From Neisseria mucosa (GTDB lineage Bacteria > Pseudomonadota > Gammaproteobacteria > Burkholderiales > Neisseriaceae): a stretch of 64,000 nucleotides of DNA. Numbering within the stretch: position 1 is the first letter of the stretch; each line of letters opens with the position of its first letter. This document shows positions 16,417 to 24,586 of this stretch, in pieces. The DNA is taken from contig CP028150.1 of the NCBI GenBank assembly GCA_003028315.1, positions 1-64,000 of the forward strand, in the 5' to 3' direction. The notes under the pieces are model-generated. The model was not told the DNA's origin. It saw nothing but the letters and a program-made list of their open reading frames with translations, and ran no database searches. A program made the position numbers and the translations under genes.

Positions 16417-17997
16417 ATGCCTTCCATCAAACGCGCCCTGATCAGCCTGTCCGACAAAAACGGCGCAGTCGAATTTGCCCAAACCCTGCACAAACTCGGT
16501 GTCGAAATCCTCTCCACCGGCGGCACGGCGAAGCTGCTTGCCGATGCGGGCGTTCCCGTGATTGAAGTCGCCGACTACACCGGTTTCCCAGAAATGCTCG
16601 ACGGCCGCGTGAAAACGCTGCATCCGAAAATCCACGGCGGTATTTTGGGGCGGCGCGATTTGGGCGAACACGTCGCCAAGATGGAAGAGCACGGCATCGG
16701 CAACATCGACCTCGTGTGCGTCAACCTTTACCCCTTCGCCGCCACCATCGCCAAGCCAAACTGTACGCTGGAAGATGCGATTGAAAACATCGACATCGGC
16801 GGCCCGACCATGGTGCGCTCCGCCGCGAAAAACTGGAAACACGTTGCCATCGTTACCGACACCGCCGACTTCCCCGCCATTGCCGCCGAAATGGAAGCCA
16901 ACGGCGGCGCGTTGAGCGACAAAACCCGCTTCAACCTGTCGCGCAAAGCGTTCAGCCACACCGCCCAATACGACGGCATGATTTCCAACTACCTGACTTC
17001 GCTTTCAGACGACGTCTTGAGCGGACAGCCCGAAATCGGCGAATTCCCCAGCCAGTTCAACCAAAGCTGGATTAAAGTGCAAGACATGCGCTACGGCGAA
17101 AACCCGCACCAGCGCGCCGCGTTCTACCGCGATGTGTACCCCGCCGCAGGCAGCCTCGCCGCCTACAAACAACTGCAAGGCAAAGAATTGTCGTACAACA
17201 ACATCGCCGATGCCGATGCCGCATGGGAAGCCGTCAAATCCTTCGACGCGCCCGCCTGCGTGATTGTGAAACACGCCAATCCGTGCGGCGTCGCCGTTGC
17301 AGCCGATACATTGACCGCCTACAAACTCGCCTACGCCACCGACACCACCAGCGCGTTCGGCGGCATCATCGCCTTCAACCGCGAAGTGGACGGCGAAACC
17401 GTGAAACAGATTACCGACAATCAGTTTATGGAAGTCCTCATGGCGCCGAAGTTCACCGCCGAAGCCCTCGAAATCGCCGCCGCCAAGAAAAACGTGCGCG
17501 TGTTAGAAGTGCCTCTGGAAGCAGGCGCGAACCGCTTTGAACTCAAACGTGTCGGCGGCGGACTGTTGGTACAAACGCCCGACATCCACCGCATCAGCCG
17601 CGCCGATTTGAAAGTCGTCTCCAAACGCCAACCGACCGAGCAGGAGTGGAACGATTTGCTGTTTGTTTGGAACGTCGCAAAATACGTCAAATCCAACGCC
17701 ATCGTCTTCGGCAAAGGCGGTCAAACCTACGGCATCGGCGCAGGCCAAATGAGCCGCGTGGACAGCACCCGCATCGCCGCCCGCAAAGCGCAGGACGCAG
17801 GTTTGGACTTAAACGGCGCGTGTGCCGCTTCGGACGCATTTTTCCCGTTCCGCGACGGCGTGGACGTCATCGCCGAACAAGGCATCAAAGCCATCATCCA
17901 CCCCGCAGGCTCGATGCGCGATCAGGAAGTCTTCGACGCGGCGGACGAACACGATATTGCGATGGTGGTAACGGGCGTACGTCATTTTAGGCATTGA
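16417..17997 (+). CDS. purH: Bifunctional AICAR transformylase / IMP cyclohydrolase
   Basis: PurH performs the last two steps of de novo IMP synthesis. The 526 residues comprise an N-terminal MGS-like cyclohydrolase domain (ALISLSDKNGAVEFAQ, ILSTGGTAKLL, MLDGRVKTLHPKIHGGIL). The transformylase domain carries the catalytic pair in VKHANPCGVA and ends DAADEHDIAMVVTGVRHFRH. ATG 16417 has AAAAGGA upstream. An in-gene DUS core (TTCAGACGAC) encodes SDDV in a loop. A DUS-pair terminator follows. Confidence 0.97.
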   Translation: MPSIKRALISLSDKNGAVEFAQTLHKLGVEILSTGGTAKLLADAGVPVIEVADYTGFPEMLDGRVKTLHPKIHGGILGRRDLGEHVAKMEEHGIGNIDLVCVNLYPFAATIAKPNCTLEDAIENIDIGGPTMVRSAAKNWKHVAIVTDTADFPAIAAEMEANGGALSDKTRFNLSRKAFSHTAQYDGMISNYLTSLSDDVLSGQPEIGEFPSQFNQSWIKVQDMRYGENPHQRAAFYRDVYPAAGSLAAYKQLQGKELSYNNIADADAAWEAVKSFDAPACVIVKHANPCGVAVAADTLTAYKLAYATDTTSAFGGIIAFNREVDGETVKQITDNQFMEVLMAPKFTAEALEIAAAKKNVRVLEVPLEAGANRFELKRVGGGLLVQTPDIHRISRADLKVVSKRQPTEQEWNDLLFVWNVAKYVKSNAIVFGKGGQTYGIGAGQMSRVDSTRIAARKAQDAGLDLNGACAASDAFFPFRDGVDVIAEQGIKAIIHPAGSMRDQEVFDAADEHDIAMVVTGVRHFRH

Positions 17998-18015
17998 TTC
18001 AAGTTTGATTGAAGC

Positions 18016-18060
18016 AAAGGTCGTCTGAAAATGTTTAACCGTTTTCAGACGACCTGTTTT
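18016..18060 (+). terminator. DUS-pair terminator of purH
   Basis: AAAGGTCGTCTGAAAATG pairs with CGTTTTCAGACGACCTG and is followed by T-rich sequence, 19 bp after the purH stop. Confidence 0.75.
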
Positions 18061-18085
18061 TGTATTTTGATGTTAGGAACACTAC

Positions 18086-18682
18086 ATGAGCGAAGCAATT
18101 TTTTATCCTGCTACGCCTGAACAAAAAGCGGATTTGTGGGCATTGTTTAAATGGTTGGAAGTGACGGAAGACGATTTGGCTGTTTTGCAGCGGGGCGAAT
18201 GGGTTTATCAGATTCAAGAAAGCCTTTGGGCTACGTTGCGGAAGAGGGGTTGGCCTTCCGGGGAGAATGACGATGGTTCCGGTGCGGAGCTGGAACAGGT
18301 TAAGAATTTTTATATCCGTGTAGATGAAAATGAAGAGTCAATGGAGGACTTGGGGTACGGGGAAGAGTGGGCGGACATCTTTTGCGTCTTGGAAAGATAT
18401 GGCGCAACATGGTATTCAGATTGGAAATTTGAACCGGAAGAGATGGAAGCGATTGTCCGGAATCTATTAGGTTGGGAAGAATGGGAATGGGAATATCCCG
18501 AAGAGACTTATAGTGAAGAACTGTTTCCTTATGTACAAGCGGCATTGGAGAGGGATGGTTTGGTGTTGTGTGACGTACCGACCGGTGATGATGGTTACCT
18601 GTTTGCGATTTTTTGGCTGGATGATATCGAAGCAGTACAGGTAACGGCACAACGCTTGGATTTGGAAGTGGAGATTTGTTGA
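18086..18682 (+). CDS. Very acidic cytoplasmic protein of unknown function
   Basis: The 198 residues are rich in Glu, Asp and Trp (GWEEWEWEYPEETYSEELF, EDLGYGEEWADIF) with no signal peptide or membrane segment. The composition resembles immunity-type or DUF6630-like bacterial proteins, which I cannot confirm. No toxin gene is adjacent: purH is upstream, and a CREE plus an IS630 element are downstream. The strong acidity could reflect a DNA-mimic or inhibitor role, but that is speculation. Confidence 0.6.
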   Translation: MSEAIFYPATPEQKADLWALFKWLEVTEDDLAVLQRGEWVYQIQESLWATLRKRGWPSGENDDGSGAELEQVKNFYIRVDENEESMEDLGYGEEWADIFCVLERYGATWYSDWKFEPEEMEAIVRNLLGWEEWEWEYPEETYSEELFPYVQAALERDGLVLCDVPTGDDGYLFAIFWLDDIEAVQVTAQRLDLEVEIC

Positions 18683-18714
18683 TTTGTCCCGTTCGCGATG
18701 AGCGGGGGCGATAA

Positions 18715-18787
18715 TATAGTGGATTAACTTTAAACCAGTACAGCAAGGCGAGGCAACGCCGTACTGGTTTAAAGTTAATCCACTATA
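18715..18787. repeat. Short Correia-type element (73 bp), symmetrical form
   Basis: It begins TATAGTGGATTAACTTT and ends with the exact complement. The two arms are 27-bp perfect inverted repeats around an AGCAAGGCGAGGCAACGCC core. Unlike the 107-bp copies, both ends are of the same (GTACTGGTTTAAAG) type, so the GGACAAGGCGACGAAGCC arm is missing. It abuts the IS630 element. Confidence 0.85.
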
Positions 18788-18790
18788 TAG

Positions 18791-19638
18791 TCAATTAAAA
18801 TCAAAATAGGACAGTAGCGCATCGTCAAATCGGGCGTAATCAGACAATACGGTTCGCAGATACCGCTTAATATTCGCCCACACCTTCTCAATCGGGTTGA
18901 GCTCAGGTGAATAAGGTGCAAGAGGCAATACCTTATGTCCCCATTTTTCCGCCATTTCCCGTAAGACACCCATACGGTGAAATCGCGCATTATCTAAAAT
19001 AATCACCGATTTTTGAGTCAATGCGGGCAGTAGGCATTGCTGAAACCACGCTTCAAAAAAGACTCTGGTCATCGTATTTTGATAAACCATCGGAGCAATC
19101 AGCCGGTTGCCGACTTGTGCGGACACCAGAGATAAGCGTCGGTATCTTTTTCCACTTATCTGCGCTTTCACTATTTGCCCTCTCAGGCTGCGGGCATAGG
19201 GACGGAACAGGTAGCGGTCAAATCCTGTTTCATCCAAATAAACACGTTGGTAGTCAGAAAATTCGGCCAGCTGTGTCAAATAATGCGTTACTTTGGCCGG
19301 GTCTTGTTCTTTGTAAGTGGTGGTCTTTTTTTGCGCGTCATCCCCATCTGTTTGAGTGCATAGCAAACGGCGGCTGCCGTACAATCAAAATGTTTGGCGA
19401 TTTCATGCAGATAGGCATCCGGGTGTTGCCCAACATATTGAGCCAGTTTTTGCCTATCCAATTTGACGGCATTTAGACCGGTAACTTGATGTTTTAGGCT
19501 GCCTGTTTGTTTTTTAAGGCGAATCCACAGGTAAAGCGTGTTTCTTGACAAGTTAAACGTTGCTGCGGTTTGGCTGATATTTTTGCATTGTTCGTAATAG
19601 TTTAAAGCTTTGTTTCTTAAGTCCGCAGAGTATGCCAT
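18791..19638 (-). CDS. IS630-family transposase, full product by -1 frameshift
   Basis: Joining the two frames with a single -1 slip gives 282 residues. The N-terminal helix-turn-helix half (NISQTAATFNLSRNTLYLW) is followed by the DDE catalytic domain: VYLDETGFD, ILDNARFHRMG and YSPELNPIEKVWANIK provide the three acidic residues. The slip site is a run of seven A on the coding strand (plus-strand T7 at 19326-19332), where RKKR in frame 0 becomes KKTTTY in frame -1. The stop codon lies inside the left terminal repeat. It looks intact. Confidence 0.85.
19288..19638 (-). CDS. IS630 OrfA, unshifted N-terminal product
   Basis: Without frameshifting, translation yields a 116-residue DNA-binding protein ending shortly after the A7 run (KKRPPLTKNKTRPK). 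It carries two predicted helix-turn-helix regions and could act as a transposition regulator, as short products do in other frameshifting IS families. Confidence 0.7.
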   Translation of the reverse strand: MAYSADLRNKALNYYEQCKNISQTAATFNLSRNTLYLWIRLKKQTGSLKHQVTGLNAVKLDRQKLAQYVGQHPDAYLHEIAKHFDCTAAAVCYALKQMGMTRKKRPPLTKNKTRPK

Positions 19639-19724
19639 GGTTAGACCTTCAAAGTTGAGTATTGTACTATTTTGTTTTTAATTGAATATATTTAAATTCC
19701 ATCGGGCAAAATATCGCTTTGCAG

Positions 19725-20033
19725 TTATCCGTCGATTTGCCCGCTGTTAATAGGAAGGAAGTGGGTGCAAAACCGCCATTCGTGTACCGCTTGATCATCG
19801 ATATAGGCACTCGGTTTGGGTAAAAATGCTTGGAAACATTCCGATATGCCCAATTCTTCTGCGCTGCGACGGGCGTAGTTGGCTCCTCCGCTGCTCCAAA
19901 GGTAAAGCATATGCCCGTTTTCATGCAGGCGGCGAACTTGGCGGATGACTTCGGGCATGGGAATGCGTGTACTGCCTACGCTTCGGACGAGGGTGTCGTC
20001 CACATCAATGAAAATAACGGAAGGTCTGCTCAT
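19725..20033 (-). CDS. Small HAD-superfamily hydrolase
   Basis: The 102-residue protein begins with HAD motif I (VIFIDVDDTLVRS), with nucleophile and acid/base Asp. It continues with a motif II-like YLWSSGGANYARRSAEELG, a Lys in FLPKPSAYIDD and motif IV-like DD. No cap domain fits in this size, so it is probably a small phosphatase of the KdsC/HisB type. It ends 37 bp from the IS630 end; the C-terminal tail (FLPINSGQIDG) looks natural, so truncation is unlikely but possible. Confidence 0.75.
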   Translation of the reverse strand: MSRPSVIFIDVDDTLVRSVGSTRIPMPEVIRQVRRLHENGHMLYLWSSGGANYARRSAEELGISECFQAFLPKPSAYIDDQAVHEWRFCTHFLPINSGQIDG

Positions 20034-20160
20034 CGGTTTGATTGTTTCGAAATGGGTAGATAATTCAAATAGGGTCGTCTGAAAAAAGTCGTCTGAAAAA
20101 CCTTTTCATGATTTCTATCTTTGCTTTGTTCAATCTGCCGCTGTATTTGTTAAAACGGGT

Positions 20161-20955
20161 TTATTGGTTCTCCCGTATCCATTTTTCCCAACGCTCGAAC
20201 AGGGTGGGTTGCAGGGCGGCGATGACGGAACGTTTGAAAACGTGTTCGCCGCTCCAAAAGTCGTCGCCTTCCAAAGTGGACAGGTTGCCGCCTGCTTCTT
20301 CGAAAATCAGCGCGCCGGCGGCGTAGTCCCACAGTTTTTGTCCGCCGTGGACGTAAACGTCGTAGCGTCCGCTGGCGAGGTAGCACCAGTCGAGCGTGCT
20401 GCTGCCCATGCTTCGGATGGTGCCGAAGGGGGCGAGCGTGCTCATGCGGCTGGTGAGTTTGCCGGAACGCAGGTATTTGATTTCAACGCCTGCGATGGCT
20501 TCGCTGAGTTTTTTGTCGACGGTGCGCAGGGGCAGTGGTGTGCCGTTGAGATATGCGCCTTTGCCGCGTTCGGCGTAGAAACATTCGCCGCTGACGGGGT
20601 TGTAGATGATGCCGAGTTCGGCGCGGCCGTTTTTGACGAAGGCGACGGAAACGGCGAAATGGGGCAGTCCGTTGACGAAGTTGTTGGTGCCGTCTATGGG
20701 GTCGACGACCCACAGCCCGTCGGTATGCGCATGCAGTTTCCAAAGGGTGGTTTGTTCTTGAACGCTCATTTCTTCGCCGAGCATGGGGCTGTCGATCAAC
20801 AAGGGCAGGGCGGCGGCGAAGGCGGTTTGGGCGGCAAGGTCGGCTTCGCTGAGCATGGAGCCGTCTTCTTTGCGGTGCGACGGGGTATTCAGGAAGCGCG
20901 GCATGACTTCGGTTTGCGCGATGTGCCGGACGACTTTTTGCAATCGGTGTAACAC
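20161..20955 (-). CDS. suhB: Inositol-1-monophosphatase family protein
   Basis: The 264 residues carry the IMPase metal sites: LGEEMS for the first Glu, WVVDPIDGTNNFVNGLPHFAVS for the DPIDGT motif and LWDYAAGALIFEEAGG for the late WD motif. SuhB-type members dephosphorylate inositol phosphates and, in E. coli, also join the rRNA antitermination complex. GTG 20955 is chosen because AAGGA lies seven bases upstream and the length then fits the family; the open frame reaches 21033 without a better site. It is divergent from rsmE. Confidence 0.9.
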   Translation of the reverse strand: MLHRLQKVVRHIAQTEVMPRFLNTPSHRKEDGSMLSEADLAAQTAFAAALPLLIDSPMLGEEMSVQEQTTLWKLHAHTDGLWVVDPIDGTNNFVNGLPHFAVSVAFVKNGRAELGIIYNPVSGECFYAERGKGAYLNGTPLPLRTVDKKLSEAIAGVEIKYLRSGKLTSRMSTLAPFGTIRSMGSSTLDWCYLASGRYDVYVHGGQKLWDYAAGALIFEEAGGNLSTLEGDDFWSGEHVFKRSVIAALQPTLFERWEKWIRENQ

Positions 20956-20970
20956 TTTTTGTCCTTGTTT

Positions 20971-20998
20971 TTGCGGTTGGGGTGCGAAATCGTATAAT
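20971..20998 (+). promoter_or_regulatory. Putative sigma-70 promoter of rsmE
   Basis: TTGCGG (20971-20976) and TATAAT (20993-20998) are 16 bp apart, and the ATG of rsmE follows 33 bp later. Confidence 0.6.
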
Positions 20999-21031
20999 CG
21001 CGTTATTATATCCGTTTTCACTTGAAGAACC

Positions 21032-21757
21032 ATGTCCAGATTTTATCTGCCTGATGCTTTATATGCGGGGCAAGTCGTTGAACTGCCTGATAATGTTGTG
21101 CGTCATTTAAATGTTTTGCGCGTGCGCTGCGGGGAGGAGGTCGTTTTGTTTAACGGCAACGGCAAGGCGTATCCCGCGCGCTTGGATGTTTTGGAGAAAC
21201 GCCGTGCCTGCGCGGAAGTGTTGCGCGAGGAGGAGGCGGACAATGAGTCGCCACTGAAAATCACGCTGGTGCAGTCGGTATCGAGTGGCGAACGTATGGA
21301 TTTTACTTTGCAGAAAAGCGTGGAGCTGGGCGTGGTGGCTATTCAGCCGGTAATCAGCGAACGCTGCGTCGTGCGCCTGAGTGGCGAGCGGGCGGATAAA
21401 CGGGTGGCGCGTTGGCAGGAAATTGTGGTGTCTGCCTGCGAACAAAGCGGCAGGAATATCGTGCCGGAGGTGCGGCCGCTGCTGCCTTACCGCGAGGCTT
21501 TGAAACAGATGTCGTCTGAAACAACCAAGCTGTTGATGAGTTTGAACCGCGCCCAAAGTTTGCGTGCCGTCAAGCCGTTTTCAGACGACCTGATTTTTAT
21601 GGTGGGGCCGGAAGGCGGCTGGACGGACGAGGAGGAGAGAATGGCGTTTGATGCGGGATTCCAGTCGGTAACGCTGGGCAAACGGGTGTTGCGGACGGAA
21701 ACCGCTTCTCTGGCGGCGATTGCGGCGATGCAGACGCTTTGGGGGGATTTTGTGTAA
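21032..21757 (+). CDS. rsmE: 16S rRNA m3U1498 methyltransferase
   Basis: RsmE methylates N3 of U1498 in 16S rRNA with S-adenosylmethionine. The 241 residues have an N-terminal PUA-like RNA-binding part (MSRFYLP) and a C-terminal SPOUT knot (FMVGPEGGWTDEEERMAF, LGKRVLRTETASLAAIA). QSVSSGERMDFTLQKSVELGV is the typical linker. Two DUS cores of opposite orientation lie inside the gene and encode MSSETT and FSDDL, so one coding sequence has absorbed an inverted DUS pair. Confidence 0.95.
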   Translation: MSRFYLPDALYAGQVVELPDNVVRHLNVLRVRCGEEVVLFNGNGKAYPARLDVLEKRRACAEVLREEEADNESPLKITLVQSVSSGERMDFTLQKSVELGVVAIQPVISERCVVRLSGERADKRVARWQEIVVSACEQSGRNIVPEVRPLLPYREALKQMSSETTKLLMSLNRAQSLRAVKPFSDDLIFMVGPEGGWTDEEERMAFDAGFQSVTLGKRVLRTETASLAAIAAMQTLWGDFV

Positions 21758-21957
21758 CCGAGGTCGTCTGAAAACGGGATATGGAAACGTAAATTTTTAG
21801 ATGGTTTGAAAAGTAAGTTTTATTGAAATCATATGCTTATATTTGTTTTTCAAGCCGTTGCCCGCTTTACCTGTTTTACGCCCTCGCGGCGTTGGGCAAT
21901 TCATCCGTTTTCGCTTACAATAGCCGATTATCCGAATCAACGCTCAAAGGCCTTCAC

Positions 21958-22920
21958 ATGCAATACGCCAAAATTTTAGGTACCGGCAGCTATCTTCCCG
22001 CCAACCGCGTCAGCAACGACGATTTGGCGAAAAAAGTCGATACGTCCGACGAGTGGATTACCGCCCGTACCGGTATCAAGTTCCGCCATATTGCAGACGA
22101 AGCCGAAAAAACCAGCGACCTCGCCGCCGAAGCATCACGCCGCGCGCTGGTTGCAGCGGGTGTCGCTGCCGATGAAATCGATTTGATTATCGTGGCGACC
22201 GCCACCCCCGATATGCAGTTCCCGTCCACCGCGACCATCGTCCAGCAAAAGCTCGGCATAGCAAACGGCTGCCCCGCATTTGACGTACAGGCGGTCTGCG
22301 CGGGCTTTATGTACGCCCTGTCCACTGCCAACGCCTACATTAAAAGCAGCATGGCGAAAAAGGCTTTGGTCATCGGCGCGGAAACGTTCAGCCGCATCGT
22401 GGATTGGAACGACCGCACGACCTGCGTTTTGTTTGGTGATGGCGCAGGCGCGGTAGTGTTGGGCGCGTCCGACGAAGCGGGCATCATCCACAGCAAACTC
22501 AAAGCAGACGGCAACTACCTCGACCTGCTCAACGTACCCGGTCAAATCGCCAACGGACAAGTTTGCGGCTCGCCCTACATTACGATGGACGGGCCGGGCG
22601 TGTTTAAATTCGCGGTCAAAATGCTCGCAAAAATCGCCGACGAAGTCATCAGCGAAGCAGGTTATACCCCCGATCAAATCGACTGGCTCGTGCCGCACCA
22701 AGCCAACAAACGCATCATCGACGCCACCGCCAAACACTTGGGTTTGAGTATGGACAAAGTTATCTTGACGGTACAGGAACACGGCAACACATCCGCCGCT
22801 TCCATCCCGCTCGCGCTTGATGTCGGCATTCAAAACGGTCAAATCAAGCGCGGACAAAACCTGCTGCTCGAAGGCATAGGCGGCGGCTTCGCTTGGGGCG
22901 CGGTATTGGTGAAATACTGA
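21958..22920 (+). CDS. fabH: 3-oxoacyl-ACP synthase III
   Basis: FabH condenses acetyl-CoA with malonyl-ACP to start fatty acid synthesis. The 320 residues contain the Cys-His-Asn triad in DVQAVCAGFMYAL, WLVPHQANKRI and QEHGNTSAASIPLAL, with the GIGGGFAWGAVLVKY ending. ATG 21958 with CAAAGG upstream fits the family start; the open frame 45 codons further upstream is AT-rich leader. It usually follows plsX, which is absent here, so fabH stands alone. Confidence 0.97.
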   Translation: MQYAKILGTGSYLPANRVSNDDLAKKVDTSDEWITARTGIKFRHIADEAEKTSDLAAEASRRALVAAGVAADEIDLIIVATATPDMQFPSTATIVQQKLGIANGCPAFDVQAVCAGFMYALSTANAYIKSSMAKKALVIGAETFSRIVDWNDRTTCVLFGDGAGAVVLGASDEAGIIHSKLKADGNYLDLLNVPGQIANGQVCGSPYITMDGPGVFKFAVKMLAKIADEVISEAGYTPDQIDWLVPHQANKRIIDATAKHLGLSMDKVILTVQEHGNTSAASIPLALDVGIQNGQIKRGQNLLLEGIGGGFAWGAVLVKY

Positions 22921-22941
22921 TTTTTTGTCCGTTTGAAACTT

Positions 22942-22988
22942 AAAAGGTCGTCTGAAACTGCGCCGGAGCGGTTTCAGACGACCTTTTT
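22942..22988 (+). terminator. DUS-pair terminator of fabH
   Basis: AAAAGGTCGTCTGAAACTGC pairs with GTTTCAGACGACCTTTTTGA, a strong stem with T5, starting 22 bp after the stop. Confidence 0.8.
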
Positions 22989-23039
22989 GATGGATGCGTG
23001 TCCGTATAGTGAATTCAAGCAGGGGTTATCTATGTCGTT

Positions 23040-23059
23040 ATTCCCGCGCAGGCGGGAAT
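23040..23059. repeat. dRS3 repeat
   Basis: ATTCCCGCGCAGGCGGGAAT is a 20-bp inverted repeat with the neisserial dRS3 pattern ATTCCC-N8-GGGAAT. It sits in the 416-bp gap between fabH and the next lipoprotein gene. The rest of that gap holds two DUS hairpins and no convincing gene. Confidence 0.8.
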
Positions 23060-23193
23060 CCAATTTTGAATTGCAGCAATTTCTTTTCAAACAAAGATTT
23101 CTTGAGCTTACCGATGAATTCCTGCCTGTGTGGGAAGGCAGACGGCAAGTGTCATATCAAAAGAAGATGACCAGCCCTATATCCGCTTAAAAT

Positions 23194-23244
23194 ATGAAAG
23201 GTCGTCTGAAAACCTGATGCTTTGGGTTTTCATACGACCTTTCA
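23194..23244 (-). terminator. DUS-pair terminator with a mutated arm
   Basis: ATGAAAGGTCGTCTGAAAACC pairs with GGTTTTCATACGACCTTTCAT. One arm reads CATACGACC instead of CAGACGACC, so it has lost the DUS core while keeping most of the stem. It follows the minus-strand lipoprotein gene. Confidence 0.7.
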
Positions 23245-23336
23245 TCATTCAGACCTTATGAAAGTCCAAAAAATGCGCTGTTCGATCAGACACAGATGGC
23301 ATTTGCCATATGATTTTCCTGCTTCGTACAAAGTAT

Positions 23337-24164
23337 TTATTTACCGTCCCGCGTACCACCGAAACCGATATTGAAAAACGATTTGAGTTTACCTGCAATC
23401 GAGTCGGCATTCGGACCAAAGATGCCCAATTCGTAATTGCCTGCCGGTATATAGTCCGGATTATAAGGATCGCCCGACCTGGCAACATCGACATTGCTTC
23501 GTACACCCATGACTTCCTGTCCGTCCAGATTGATTTTTTCGAGCTTGCCCTGTCTCAGCATGATGTCTCCAAAATCTAATTGAAGCGAGGAAATTTTTCC
23601 ATGGCCGGTACGTTCGTCGAAATCTATGGTGTATTCCAAAGAACCGGGACTTGTGCCGTAGCCAATAGTACCTTCTACAGGATCGGTTCGATCGTTAAAA
23701 GCATCGCCGTGATAAACCACCTTGCCCATTTTAGGCAAGGCTGACTCAAGTGTCGGGGTGCCGCTGATTTGGATATCTGTAACCTCTCCAGTGTAGCCGT
23801 TAGCTTGCAGCTTCGTTTGCGTAATGCCTGTAACTGTCGAGTAAGGCAGTTCGTAAATCCGCTTGGCACTTTTATCCGGCATGGTTGCCAGCGTCAGCTT
23901 CGGCTCTTTGGGAGCGTTGCCTGCTGTCTGGTCTGTTGGCGGTTGGGTTGCAGGCGTTTGCGGTTTGGTGTTGTCTGCTGCTTGGGTTGTAGGTGAATCG
24001 CCGCTGCTGCCACCTGATTGATCTGCGGCCGGTGTGGTTGCAGGCGTTTGCGGCTTGGCGTTATTTGCTGCTTGGGTTGAGGGAGAGTCTCCACCGCTGC
24101 TGCCACAGGCGGCAAGTGCGACTGCGAGGATAGACAAAGAGAAGGCGCGTGATAGGTATGTCAT
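23337..24164 (-). CDS. TbpB/fHbp-like surface lipoprotein with duplicated linker
   Basis: The 275-residue precursor has lipobox ALAACGSS. The mature N-terminus is a low-complexity linker made of two tandem copies of about 27 residues (GDSPSTQAANNAKPQTPAT, then GDSPTTQAADNTKPQTPAT). The C-terminal half is beta-rich and ends NYELGIFGPNADSIAGK and FNIGFGGTRDGK, the closing pattern of TbpB-type and fHbp-type eight-stranded barrels. Such lipoproteins are Slam substrates displayed on the cell surface, and a Slam gene lies at 59.9 kb. The ligand is unknown; haem, iron-protein or host-factor binding are candidates. Confidence 0.75.
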   Translation of the reverse strand: MTYLSRAFSLSILAVALAACGSSGGDSPSTQAANNAKPQTPATTPAADQSGGSSGDSPTTQAADNTKPQTPATQPPTDQTAGNAPKEPKLTLATMPDKSAKRIYELPYSTVTGITQTKLQANGYTGEVTDIQISGTPTLESALPKMGKVVYHGDAFNDRTDPVEGTIGYGTSPGSLEYTIDFDERTGHGKISSLQLDFGDIMLRQGKLEKINLDGQEVMGVRSNVDVARSGDPYNPDYIPAGNYELGIFGPNADSIAGKLKSFFNIGFGGTRDGK

Positions 24165-24586
24165 GATATTTCCCTAAGCTCGTTTATGGACAATGTAAAG
24201 GATAATGTAAAGATTTTCTTCGGGTGCGAAGATGTTCATTCTCTTATGTTTTTTATAATTTTTCAAGAAGTTATTTTAGACTTTGGTCAGTTTTTTGATA
24301 GGGGGTTAAGAGGGAGTTTTTCATTTAATTACATTGAAACAGGGAGGGGGGAAGCTTTTTGTATGCGTCAATTTATTTTTCAAATGCACAACTCAATGCT
24401 TGTAGATACCTCCTAATTCTTTTCACGCAAAAAAGGTTGTCTGAAAACGTGTAGTTGCTTCAAACCGACACCGTTTCAGACGACCTTTTATTCATTATGG
24501 TTAAATTCTGCATAAATTATGATAAATCGGTATAATTGGAAAGCTGGTTATTATCCAATACATTTTTTCCTTAATATAAAAATAAA
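24165..24586. other. AT-rich divergent regulatory region
   Basis: The 422-bp spacer between two divergent genes should hold both promoters. Close to the lipoprotein start is a tandem 12-bp repeat, GACAATGTAAAG then GATAATGTAAAG (24189-24212). At 24430-24490 is a variant DUS pair in which one copy reads AGGTTGTCTGAAAAC. No small gene was recognised. Confidence 0.5.
24430..24490. terminator. Inverted DUS pair with one variant arm
   Basis: AAAAAAGGTTGTCTGAAAAC faces GTTTCAGACGACCTTTT; the first copy carries C-to-T in the core. It lies upstream of the cold-shock/DUF1294 gene and ends no obvious neighbour. Confidence 0.45.

Larger units (their letters stand above)
18790..19686 (-). mobile_element. 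IS630-family insertion sequence, complete
   Basis: The element is 897 bp, flanked by TA on both sides (18788-18789 and 19687-19688), the IS630-family target duplication. Imperfect terminal inverted repeats of about 30 bp can be read: GTCAATTAAAATCAAAATAG on the left, TTCAATTAAAAACAAAATAG on the right reverse strand. One transposase in two frames fills it. The left end lies against the terminal TATA of a short CREE, so the CREE end probably supplied the target. Confidence 0.88.

Noticed and set aside
22933..23190. An 85-codon plus-strand ORF after fabH
   Set aside because: It translates a DUS hairpin and a dRS3 repeat (FPRRRESNFE is the usual dRS3 translation), so it is not a gene.
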